A program made the translations under genes and the position numbers. 64,000 nucleotides of DNA from Anaerolineaceae bacterium (GTDB lineage: Bacteria; Chloroflexota; Anaerolineae; Aggregatilineales; Phototrophicaceae): NCBI GenBank assembly GCA_016124855.1, contig WGMX01000024.1:172585-236584 (forward strand). Direction: 5' to 3'. This document shows, in pieces, positions 1 through 6,976 of this stretch (the first letter of the stretch is position 1; each line of letters starts with the position of its first letter). The notes beneath the pieces were generated by a model. That model did not search any database and was not told the origin of the DNA. It was given only the letters and a program-made list of their open reading frames with translations.

Positions 1-606
1 CTGTGTCAGCATCAGATTAACCCGTTCAGCCAGCAAATCCTGCGCGGTCATCAGATGCCATAAGAGTTGGTGCATGTTCCACTCGCTGTGGGCGGGTGCA
101 ATCAGCAGTTGGTCAGGGCTGAGGCCAGCGATTTGTTTTTGAATCGTGGCGGGATTGCTTTCCAGCGCTTTAAGAACTTCATCCGGTGACATCGGCTCGA
201 AGTACCAGATGCCTTTGAACTCGCGCAGGGCTAAACTGTGGTCGTTGTAACCGGTGAGTTCGGGCGGCTCACCGAGGAATAGCTCGCCGCGCGTCCGGCT
301 GACGTAGACATCAGGAATATCGTCATAGGGAATGGTGCTGTCGGCACGAACAGACCGCAAACCTTTGTCAAAGGCTTGGATAATCGCTTCATCGGTTCCG
401 TCCGCCTTGAGCATATCCATGATGTTGATGAGCATCGAATCCAGCGCTGCGCCGCGCGGAATGCCCGCCATGTTGGAGGCATTAATTTCCGCCGAAAAAG
501 CCAACGCCCACAGCAGCTTGGCGAGTCCATAATAACCGCCTGCTTCTAACCCGCGCGCGGCTTGTATCAACTGCACCAACTGGCCGAAATCGGTTGCTGC
601 GCTCAT
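1..606 (-). CDS. DinB-like protein, 3' end outside window
   Basis: Reading leftward from an ATG at 606 gives 202 codons without a stop before the window edge, so the C-terminus is missing. An AGGAGG box sits five bases before the start. The last visible part reads SEWNMHQLLWHLMTAQDLL, the Trp-x-x-x-x-Leu-x-x-His helix pattern of DinB/DinB_2 four-helix proteins, which bind a metal and often act as thiol-dependent transferases or stress proteins. The first 130 residues are helical and not typical of a minimal DinB domain, so it may be a two-part protein. It lies about 110 bases downstream of the Nudix gene on the same strand. The exact activity cannot be inferred. Confidence 0.72.
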   Translation of the reverse strand, partial: MSAATDFGQLVQLIQAARGLEAGGYYGLAKLLWALAFSAEINASNMAGIPRGAALDSMLINIMDMLKADGTDEAIIQAFDKGLRSVRADSTIPYDDIPDVYVSRTRGELFLGEPPELTGYNDHSLALREFKGIWYFEPMSPDEVLKALESNPATIQKQIAGLSPDQLLIAPAHSEWNMHQLLWHLMTAQDLLAERVNLMLTQ

Positions 607-673
607 GGCTTCCTCCTATGGATGCTGACTCACTCAACGATAACGACCGCCGCCAATTTATGCAAATAGATGT

Positions 674-711
674 TTCCTCCCTCGCTTGCGGGGGATGATG
701 TAAGGAGGGGT
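674..711. repeat. GC-rich dispersed repeat, copy 1
   Basis: The stretch between the DinB-like and Nudix genes contains CCTCCCTCGCTTGCGGGGGA followed by a GGAGGGG arm, giving an imperfect hairpin. The same unit recurs at 40826, 42416, 42820 and 53284. It looks like a REP-type intergenic element. No promoter was recognised in the rest of this gap. Confidence 0.6.
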
Positions 712-718
712 TGCATTT

Positions 719-1351
719 TTAACGTGATTTTTCGGTGTCGAGGGTTAGGCGTAGACGGGCTTCAAGCTCGCTCAGCATGAAAGCGGTCGCGCCCCAAACT
801 TTATGTCTACCCACACTGTAATAGGTTATCGGGAGCATCATGCCGTTGATGTCCCAATCTTCGGTCAGCTTGATTTGCGGGTCAAGCAGCAGTTGCAGCG
901 GCATGGTAAATACCGTCTCCACTTCCGCCGGATTAGGGTGATACACAGGCCGTGACGGTAAGGTGGCGACAGTCGGGAAAACCTCAAAATTGCTCGGCGG
1001 GATATAAATGTGCGTGAGCTTGCCGATAATCTCGATACCGTCGCAGATGCCGAGTTCCTCACAGGTTTCGCGCAGGGCTGCCGCTGTAAAGGACTCGTCC
1101 TCAGGGTTACGCCGCCCGCCGGGGAAACTAATCTGCCCACTGTGAGAGCGCAGGGTGCGTGTCCGTTGCGTCAGCACCACGTGTAAGCCATCCGCTTCGG
1201 GATACGTTAGCACCAGTACACCCGCTTGACGTGGCGTTACACCTTCAGCCGGTTTACGTGGTCTGTTGGGAACAGCGAGGTTCGCGTAAGCTGCCGAGGC
1301 ATCAAAATCTGGCAGTTGAACAGCTTTTTTCAGGATGTCGAGGGTTATCAT
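719..1351 (-). CDS. Nudix hydrolase, CoA pyrophosphatase (NudL/UPF0035) type
   Basis: A 210-residue Nudix protein. Residues 60-80 carry the UPF0035 signature (LTQRTRTLRSHSGQISFPGG), the mark of the NudL/Pcd1 branch that cleaves coenzyme A or oxidised CoA into phosphopantetheine and 3',5'-ADP. The Nudix helix follows with ALRETCEELG at about 92-101, whose glutamates bind the catalytic metal. It lies 52 bases downstream of the methyltransferase gene on the same strand, so it may be co-transcribed with the ubiquitin-like operon. Family assignment is secure; CoA as substrate rests on the family signature. Confidence 0.86.
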   Translation of the reverse strand: MITLDILKKAVQLPDFDASAAYANLAVPNRPRKPAEGVTPRQAGVLVLTYPEADGLHVVLTQRTRTLRSHSGQISFPGGRRNPEDESFTAAALRETCEELGICDGIEIIGKLTHIYIPPSNFEVFPTVATLPSRPVYHPNPAEVETVFTMPLQLLLDPQIKLTEDWDINGMMLPITYYSVGRHKVWGATAFMLSELEARLRLTLDTEKSR

Positions 1352-1402
1352 AGTTGCATGTTAAGGGGGCCGCCACCAGCAATCCCCCTATAATTGAAAG
1401 TG

Positions 1403-2590
1403 CTAAATTTCCATCCAGATACGTAATTCATTATAAGTCCGTTCGTAGACTTTGGTGTTGCTTGGATGGGCTACCGGTTCGGCGGAATTCTTAGGCAGCA
1501 GTTGGATGCGAATGCGGTCTGCGCCGGGCCGATTGCTCTTTTCCCATTGATCCAGTACAGCTTGCAGAGTAAATATCGCGTCAGCACCACCGAAAATCGC
1601 GACTTCACCCTTGCCCTGATAGCGCACGAAGCAGGCGCTGCCGCGTGTGATAAGCGCGAAGCCATCGCCTTCGAGGCCAAAGTCTTTCTGGTTTTCGCCA
1701 ACGCTGTAGGTCGCAAAGAAAAAGCCTTCTGGCATATTCAGCGTCAAATAAGGCACAAAGCCGCGCCAATATTCGCTAAAGGTGAGCGAACTACTCAGAA
1801 AAGTGGTTTCCGTATCATCGGAAAGCAGCGAGAGTAACGCTGCTCCATCAATGAATTCCGCCTCGTTCGACGAAAGTGTCAGGGTCGAACCGCTGACTCG
1901 TCGGGTAATGTTCGGGCCGGAGGCAATTCCGCGCAAAGGCACAAAGCCACAGGGAATATTGTTACGGCTGTAAAGCGAACCGTCCGGTTGGATGACAAAC
2001 GCCGCGCTGACTTGCATACTTTCCAACCAAATTGGAGCGACCAGAATGCCGTCCTGCTTAAGCTGTTTGACCCAGCTTGTCGGAATATCCCAAACGGCGA
2101 CGGTGGCGATGATGCGGTCATAGGCCGCGCGCGGCGCATAACCCATTGCCCCGTCAGCGGTGACGATGTTGACCACTGCGCCCAGCCGAGCTTTTTGTAA
2201 ATTGGAACCGGCTCTTTCGGCTAAGAGCTTATCCAACTCAACCGAAGTGATATTGCCCTCATCACCGACAATGGTTTGCATAATCGCTGCGTTGTAGCCC
2301 GTGCCTGCGCCGATTTCCAGTACATTATCGCCCTCGCGCAGCCGCAGCTGCCGCAGCATAATTGCCATCATGCTTGGTTGGCTGGATGAACTGAGGACGC
2401 TGCCGTCCGTATCCTTTTTGATAGGAATCGCTTGGTCAGAGTAGGCGACATCCAGCGGCACATCCGGCAGGAAGACGTGACGTGGGACAGCTAAAAACGC
2501 TGCTTCGAGGGTTTTGTCGAGCAGTCCATCCTGCTTCTTTAATTCGGCAACCAGATTCGTACGATACGCTTCGGGCGTATTAAGGACCAT
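1403..2590 (-). CDS. PCMT-family (isoaspartate) methyltransferase with C-terminal extension
   Basis: A 395-residue protein. Residues 30-210 form a protein-L-isoaspartate methyltransferase domain: SSSSQPSMMAIML at 67-79, the SAM-binding motif I VLEIGAGTGYN at 90-100, and the acidic SVELD at 116-120. The wording of these motifs is closest to the longer PCMT proteins annotated as the FxLD or lanthipeptide-type methyltransferases, rather than to the 210-residue repair enzyme. A further 180 residues of unknown fold follow. Its start overlaps the end of the 101-residue gene by 11 bases, tying it to the E1/E2/JAB operon. It may methylate aspartates of the small upstream protein or of conjugation targets; that role is inference. 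Confidence 0.8.
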   Translation of the reverse strand: MVLNTPEAYRTNLVAELKKQDGLLDKTLEAAFLAVPRHVFLPDVPLDVAYSDQAIPIKKDTDGSVLSSSSQPSMMAIMLRQLRLREGDNVLEIGAGTGYNAAIMQTIVGDEGNITSVELDKLLAERAGSNLQKARLGAVVNIVTADGAMGYAPRAAYDRIIATVAVWDIPTSWVKQLKQDGILVAPIWLESMQVSAAFVIQPDGSLYSRNNIPCGFVPLRGIASGPNITRRVSGSTLTLSSNEAEFIDGAALLSLLSDDTETTFLSSSLTFSEYWRGFVPYLTLNMPEGFFFATYSVGENQKDFGLEGDGFALITRGSACFVRYQGKGEVAIFGGADAIFTLQAVLDQWEKSNRPGADRIRIQLLPKNSAEPVAHPSNTKVYERTYNELRIWMEI

Positions 2591-2885
2591 ACCATGCCCG
2601 CCGCTTCTTCAGGGAAACCCCTGCTTCTGCATCCGTTCGGCGTGCCGTTTTTACCCGTCCACGCGCATCAATATGCACCTGACCGGCTTTTTGCAAACGG
2701 GCAAATTCCTCGGGCGTTATCGCTGGTGCGGGTTCGCCGCCTAAACGCTCCAAGCGTTCATCCATGTTGTCATGACTGCCGTTGTTGGTCTCTGGCACGT
2801 CAGTAGGTGTTGTATTTTCGGGCGGCACAGGTGCAGTTCCTTCGACTGGAGTATTGTTATTTTCAGGATTGTTCATCTCGCTCAT
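2580..2885 (-). CDS. Small disordered protein of the ubiquitin-like operon
   Basis: A 101-residue protein of unrecognised family. Residues 1-40 are rich in Asn, Pro, Thr and Glu and look disordered. Residues 42-50 read DERLERLGG, resembling the C-terminal tail of ubiquitin-like modifiers. The remainder (ITPEEFARLQKAG... to KKRRAWYGP) is short and basic at the end, with no beta-grasp pattern. The start overlaps the E1 stop by four bases and its end overlaps the methyltransferase start, so translation is coupled to both. It could be the modifier, a substrate or an adaptor of the system; the sequence alone does not decide. Confidence 0.7.
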   Translation of the reverse strand: MSEMNNPENNNTPVEGTAPVPPENTTPTDVPETNNGSHDNMDERLERLGGEPAPAITPEEFARLQKAGQVHIDARGRVKTARRTDAEAGVSLKKRRAWYGP

Positions 2886-3799
2886 TCTTGTTCTTCCTCC
2901 GCGTTTCCTTCCAGCGTAATGCCGGTCGCGTTCATAAGCGCATCCAGCGAAAGGGATTCGTGAGCCTCGCCGGAAAGATCATTGCGTAATGCGTCGCCAC
3001 AGACTAAACAGTTTGGGTCACGTTCAATGTTGACCCATTCGGCTGAGTAGGGCTGGCTGATGTGCCCGCTGAGTATTTCGAGTGCGGTGTTGGCGAGGAT
3101 GACGGTGTTGGCAGGGATGATTTTATAGACATTGGTGCCTGCTAAAAGTTCATTGAGTGCCATATCCGCTTGAGTCGCCGCTACACGGACGACATGCAGC
3201 CATAAGCCGGGTTCGGCTTCGAGTGTTCCATCAGCCCCAATCATACCATAATCGAGTTCTTCACCGGGTGCTAGGTTTGAAACTGCCAAACCTTCACGTA
3301 GTTCTGCTGCCCAACATGCATAACACGGGCCGTCGTAAGGATGAATCACAACCACATCCCCACCCTCGCCGCGTTCGTAAACACCGGCATAAACCGCCCG
3401 TAAATTTCGCTTCAGGCAGGCTTGATTGAGGATATATTTTGGACCTTCACCATCCACACCCGAGACCAGCAAATCAATAGAATCGAGCACGTCCATATTT
3501 TGTTCGATGCGCCCGACGCGAACTTCGACTTCGGCATCAGGGTTACGCAGCCGAATCAGTTCGGCAACCACCTCTGCCTTTGGGCGACCAATATAACGAG
3601 TGTCCGCCACATGCCGGACGATGTTGGTGTTCTCAAGAATATCGTCATCGACTAATACAAGTTTGCCAACACCGCTCATTGCCAAACTGAGCGCGACAAA
3701 ACCGCCGCCTGAACCAAGGCCAACGACACCCACACGTTTCTTTTTGAGCAGTCCTAGGTTGGTTGCGCCGATAAGCCGTTCCACACGGTCAAAGTTCAT
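2882..3799 (-). CDS. E1/ThiF-like adenylating enzyme
   Basis: A 305-residue E1-superfamily protein. The nucleotide loop is GLGSGGGF at 27-34, followed by the acidic VDDD strand, Arg62 in NIVRH, and Asp116 in SGVDGEG, the residues that bind and activate ATP and Mg in MoeB/ThiF/E1 proteins. Two CxxC pairs (159/162 and 264/267) should hold a structural zinc. These enzymes adenylate the C-terminus of a ubiquitin-like protein. The stop of the JAB gene overlaps the start by four bases, and an E2-like gene lies upstream, which argues for protein conjugation rather than thiamine or molybdopterin synthesis. No transthiolation cysteine can be assigned with certainty. Confidence 0.88.
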   Translation of the reverse strand: MNFDRVERLIGATNLGLLKKKRVGVVGLGSGGGFVALSLAMSGVGKLVLVDDDILENTNIVRHVADTRYIGRPKAEVVAELIRLRNPDAEVEVRVGRIEQNMDVLDSIDLLVSGVDGEGPKYILNQACLKRNLRAVYAGVYERGEGGDVVVIHPYDGPCYACWAAELREGLAVSNLAPGEELDYGMIGADGTLEAEPGLWLHVVRVAATQADMALNELLAGTNVYKIIPANTVILANTALEILSGHISQPYSAEWVNIERDPNCLVCGDALRNDLSGEAHESLSLDALMNATGITLEGNAEEEQE

Positions 3800-4878
3800 G
3801 ATTTTTCCTCTGGCGCGGGTTCAGATTGAGCAGGTTGGATATGTTTAATCCCCAACGATTCTTCCAGCGCGAAAATATAATCAATCAAGTGGCGGCCTTC
3901 CGACCATTTCCAATCAGCAGGCTCTTGGACTGGCTGCGACTGCTTCCACAGTTCGCCAAATACTTGATAAATATCGTCATCGGGTTTGATGCCCTTAAAG
4001 GGCGCAACCCGTGCTTGAGGAGCATGAGCCGGATAATTGTAAGGTGTAATGATGAGCAGCACCTTATCCGCGCCGACCCGCGCCGTCAGGAAACATACAT
4101 CCAACGGGGGGGCATTTCCGGTATCCCACAGCACGAGGGTTGTAAATAAGCCTCCGGTTTCGAGCAGTTCGGACTCGGCTTTAAAACGTGCCTCATTCAC
4201 CAGATGCCATGGATAAGGGGCTAAAACGGGCAGTTGGTCGTCAGGATAAACCGAGGGAACAATCGGATAAAAGTCGCGGCTGTGACGGTCGATATACCAG
4301 AAATCGACGCGCATCGCCGTATCATCCCCTTGTGAAACAGCGATGAAGTTACTTCCACTTTCGCTGGTGGCAGTCGCGGGATGACCCAGTGTGACAATCG
4401 GCGCGAGTAAGAACTCCATGCCATTATCAGGGTCATCAATCCAACTTAAAGCAGTCATCAAGTCGCCGCCGCTGGGCTGCACCATAAAGCCGGGCTGCTT
4501 GTGCCAGTCCCCCAGATAACGGAGCGGTACATCCCATTTTGCTAGCACGGGCTTGCCGGTTGCATCACGCTTTTTCTGACGTTGAATATGCCAGTTTTCT
4601 TGTAACCAGTAGATGAGTTCATCTTGGCGTTCGTCGCCTTGCTGGAAGGTTGCCCATTCCCGTACCACAGCCGTTTCATCGGGGGCAATGGTGTCCAGCA
4701 CATAAAGAGTATCCACACCGGTTTGCTTACCCCGTACAATCAGGCCGACCATCGCTTCGCCGGTTTCATCCTGCAAAAAGTGTTTAGCCGCCGCCGCCAT
4801 TTTATCGACAACACGTTGGGCAATCACGAGGTTTGGTACGCTGCTTCTGCTTTTTTTAAGCCGTCCAATCATGAGCAT
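3796..4878 (-). CDS. JAB/MPN-domain protein with altered JAMM motif and E2-like tail
   Basis: A 360-residue protein. Residues 15-165 resemble a prokaryotic JAB/MPN isopeptidase: Glu41 in TGEAMVGLIV and YLGDWHKQPGFMVQPSGGD at 121-139. The usual HxHx7SxxD is present as H126-K-Q128-x7-S136-x2-D139, so the second zinc-binding His is Gln. Residues 225-345 contain LLIITPYNYPAHAPQ and a terminal Trp-rich helix pair, a pattern of E2/UEV/RWD domains lacking the catalytic Cys. Its start is nine bases after the E2 stop and its end overlaps the E1 start. It may bind or trim the modifier; reduced catalysis is possible because of the His to Gln change. Confidence 0.75.
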   Translation of the reverse strand: MLMIGRLKKSRSSVPNLVIAQRVVDKMAAAAKHFLQDETGEAMVGLIVRGKQTGVDTLYVLDTIAPDETAVVREWATFQQGDERQDELIYWLQENWHIQRQKKRDATGKPVLAKWDVPLRYLGDWHKQPGFMVQPSGGDLMTALSWIDDPDNGMEFLLAPIVTLGHPATATSESGSNFIAVSQGDDTAMRVDFWYIDRHSRDFYPIVPSVYPDDQLPVLAPYPWHLVNEARFKAESELLETGGLFTTLVLWDTGNAPPLDVCFLTARVGADKVLLIITPYNYPAHAPQARVAPFKGIKPDDDIYQVFGELWKQSQPVQEPADWKWSEGRHLIDYIFALEESLGIKHIQPAQSEPAPEEKS

Positions 4879-4887
4879 TCACCTTTG

Positions 4888-5355
4888 TTAGCGACGACGC
4901 GGCGGCAGCGGTGTGTTGGGATCAACCCGTTCTTCTATACCCGGCCAATTTCCGGTTGCCCGCCATGTGTAGTAAGCATACATCCACTGTACAGCCCAAC
5001 CTGCTACCGTAACCGCAGTTGATTTGCTCGGATTCCAGCCATACTGTGTGCCGTCTTTGGGATTGAATAAGCACAGTTGGCCATCTTCATACTGGTGCTT
5101 TTCGCTGTAGATTCGTGGACGCAGTACATAGGCCTCCGCCGGACGGTTCGGATATTCGTTCGGGTAGAGGATTTTAAGCCGGTGAAAGGGTGATTCGAGC
5201 GTCGCCAAGTTGAGTTCGACATCACCTTCCCAATACAACGCGCCAGCGGACGGGACAATCAACTTGAAGGTATTGTCGAAGGTCGCCCGCATGGCTTCCA
5301 CCTCTAACCGCAGCCGCGCCGATACATTGTTCTTCGACCCCCACCATGCAGACAT
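4888..5355 (-). CDS. Prokaryotic E2-like ubiquitin-conjugating protein
   Basis: A 155-residue protein with the order of features of a UBC fold. ILYPNEYPNRPAEA at 62-75 matches the YPxxPP strand-loop of E2 enzymes. HQYEDGQLCLF at 87-97 places Cys95 where the thioester-forming cysteine sits after the conserved His. A C-terminal helix follows with WAVQWMYAYYTWRATGNWPG. It is the first gene of the operon, preceded by AAGGAG ten bases before its ATG. It should receive the activated modifier from the E1 two genes downstream. Assignment to the prokaryotic E2 families described by comparative genomics is from motif reading; no subfamily is claimed. Confidence 0.8.
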   Translation of the reverse strand: MSAWWGSKNNVSARLRLEVEAMRATFDNTFKLIVPSAGALYWEGDVELNLATLESPFHRLKILYPNEYPNRPAEAYVLRPRIYSEKHQYEDGQLCLFNPKDGTQYGWNPSKSTAVTVAGWAVQWMYAYYTWRATGNWPGIEERVDPNTPLPPRRR

Positions 5356-5591
5356 CGCAGGATTTCTCCTTGTTTATCATGTTTGTAATCTTTCATTATT
5401 GTACCACTAGCGATAATCGGATAACCCTGCGAATTAGGGGTTTATTACTCATATATACGTGGTAACAGGGAGGAAGTTGCACCATGCGAAGCGGGATAAG
5501 GGCTATTTGGTAAGCAGCCTTCAGTCTTATGAGGGGAAATCACGCAACGCTAAGAAGTCGTAAAAATTAAGTTAAATGTTGTAGAAATTGG

Positions 5592-5621
5592 TTGACATTA
5601 AAGCCAGTCTCATAATAAGAT
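5592..5621 (+). promoter_or_regulatory. Putative sigma-70 promoter for the 47-residue small gene
   Basis: TTGACA at 5592-5597 and TAAGAT at 5616-5621 are separated by 18 bases and point toward the small gene at 5701. The -35 box is a perfect match; the -10 box is weaker. Confidence 0.4.
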
Positions 5622-5630
5622 TAATATTGA

Positions 5631-5678
5631 ACATTGAAATTGATTTAAATGTTGAAAACTAATCACACATTTCAATGT
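5631..5678. promoter_or_regulatory. Ten-base inverted repeat in leader of small gene
   Basis: ACATTGAAAT (5631-5640) and ATTTCAATGT (5669-5678) are perfect inverted repeats separated by 28 AT-rich bases. They lie between the putative promoter and the ribosome site of the 47-residue gene. They could form a leader hairpin or bind a dimeric regulator twice over; which is unknown. Confidence 0.4.
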
Positions 5679-5700
5679 ATTACAGTTGAAAGGGGGCTAT

Positions 5701-5844
5701 ATGTTCAACGCAAATTTCATGCTGGCGAAAGCGATCCAAAAAGATCAACTGCGGATTGCCGGGCGCGATAGACTGAGTCGTCAAATGGTGCAGATTGCGC
5801 GCAAGAAATTGTTTAATAAGCGTGCCAACAAGGAGAACGCATAA
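5701..5844 (+). CDS. Small basic protein, 47 residues
   Basis: A short ORF beginning MFNANFMLAKAIQKDQLR and ending in a Lys/Arg-rich helix. A strong AAAGGGGG ribosome site lies six bases before the ATG, a good promoter lies upstream, and a strong rho-independent terminator follows at 5888, so a short dedicated transcript is likely. The predicted product is a single amphipathic basic helix without signal peptide or membrane segment. It is divergent from the ubiquitin-like operon. No family was recognised. It could be a small regulator or a leader; real coding status is supported mainly by its expression signals. Confidence 0.5.
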   Translation: MFNANFMLAKAIQKDQLRIAGRDRLSRQMVQIARKKLFNKRANKENA

Positions 5845-5846
5845 TT

Positions 5847-5885
5847 ATGGACGGTGTTCCCAGAGCGATTGACGCATCGAGTTAG
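5847..5885 (+). CDS. Possible 12-residue micro-ORF
   Basis: ATG at 5847 opens a 12-codon frame, MDGVPRAIDASS, with AAGGAG eleven bases upstream inside the preceding small gene. It ends just before the terminator stem. It may be chance. Confidence 0.15.
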   Translation: MDGVPRAIDASS

Positions 5886-5887
5886 AT

Positions 5888-5923
5888 GGGCAGTAGGTTA
5901 GAGACCTGCTGCCCTTTTTATTT
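5888..5923 (+). terminator. Rho-independent terminator
   Basis: GGGCAGTAGGT (5888-5898) pairs with ACCTGCTGCCC (5904-5914) over 11 positions with a five-base loop, followed by TTTTTATTT. It ends the small-gene transcript. Confidence 0.9.
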
Positions 5924-5995
5924 CTCATGGCATAATGAGGAAGGCGATATATAATGCATAGTATTTGATCTTAAATAGTTGAGCAGTATTGAACA

Positions 5996-6673
5996 ATGCA
6001 CGTTATCTTGTCTGATGCTAAACCTGACCCTAACCAGCGTCCGTATAAGCCAGAACCAGAATTTAACATCAATGATTTGGAAACGCTCAAAGTTTTAGCT
6101 GATCCGCTTCGTTTGCAAATCGTCGAGCTTTGTACGCAAGCGCCGCGTACCGTTAAACAAGTCGCTTCAGTCCTCAGTCTTCCACCCACCAAACTCTACT
6201 ACCATATCAAACAATTGGAAGAACGGTCACTCATCAAAGTTGTTGACACGCGCATCGTTTCGGGTATTGTCGAAAAACAATATCAGGCATCAGCCTTCAA
6301 CTATCGGGTTGATCGCGAACTCTTTTCGCTGACCTCACAAGCGGGCAAAGAGGGATTGAATGTCATGCTCACGGGCTTATTCGACGACACGCGCGAAGAT
6401 ATTCAGAACAGTGCCGAGGCGGACGTGTTGGATGTATCACCCGATGATGATGCTGACAAACCGCTGAATCGTTCGCTGCTGATTTCGCGTAATACGATTA
6501 AGCTGCCGCCGGAAGCTGCCGAAGGTTTTTATAAACGGCTTAAAGCTCTGGTCAAGGAATATGCCGATTTTCCGTCGAGTGATTCGCCAGATGAGCAGTC
6601 TTACGGGTTACTCATTGCCTTGTATCCGTCTACCGGAAGCGCCTCCTCTACTGATTCGCATGATGAACCGTGA
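5996..6673 (+). CDS. ArsR-family winged-helix regulator
   Basis: A 225-residue DNA-binding protein. Residues 27-85 form a winged helix-turn-helix: LKVLADPLRLQIVELC, then VKQVASVLSLPPTKLYYHIKQLEERSLIKV, the standard ArsR/HTH_20 layout. No metal-sensing Cys cluster is visible, so it is probably one of the metal-independent members. The C-terminal 130 residues hold a helical domain with an acidic stretch (PDDDAD), which may mediate dimerisation or ligand binding. It is a single gene between two terminators; its targets are not evident from the neighbours. Confidence 0.85.
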   Translation: MHVILSDAKPDPNQRPYKPEPEFNINDLETLKVLADPLRLQIVELCTQAPRTVKQVASVLSLPPTKLYYHIKQLEERSLIKVVDTRIVSGIVEKQYQASAFNYRVDRELFSLTSQAGKEGLNVMLTGLFDDTREDIQNSAEADVLDVSPDDDADKPLNRSLLISRNTIKLPPEAAEGFYKRLKALVKEYADFPSSDSPDEQSYGLLIALYPSTGSASSTDSHDEP

Positions 6674-6792
6674 TCAGAGCTGTTAAAAAGTAATTTGCAA
6701 TGTAATAAATCTGTGGCATAATCACGGCATAAATTAAATTTACGAGCCTTGAGCAATCTAAAAATATTAGTCTTATTAGAAAATTTTTTAGC

Positions 6793-6828
6793 AAAAGACC
6801 CCTCTACACAGATGGGTCTTTTATTTTG
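6793..6828 (+). terminator. Rho-independent terminator after ArsR gene
   Basis: AAAAGACCC (6793-6801) pairs with GGGTCTTTT (6814-6822), followed by ATTTTG. The A and T runs allow function in both directions. The rest of the 300-base gap up to 6977 is AT-rich with no gene seen. Confidence 0.85.
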
Positions 6829-6976
6829 TCATGGGAACTCCCTTCCCCTCTAATAGTTGATATGACAAATGCATATTGTAAGACCTGACGATACTCACTA
6901 CAGCAAAGATAGTAACAGGCTCATACTGTGGTCATAGTAATCAACGAGGGCAAATAACCAAAGGGAGTACAAAATC

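Noticed and set aside
1403..5355. Naming the E1/E2/JAB operon as Bil or type II CBASS
   Set aside because: No ubiquitin-like BilA protein, no CD-NTase and no effector gene is present next to it, and the gene order differs.
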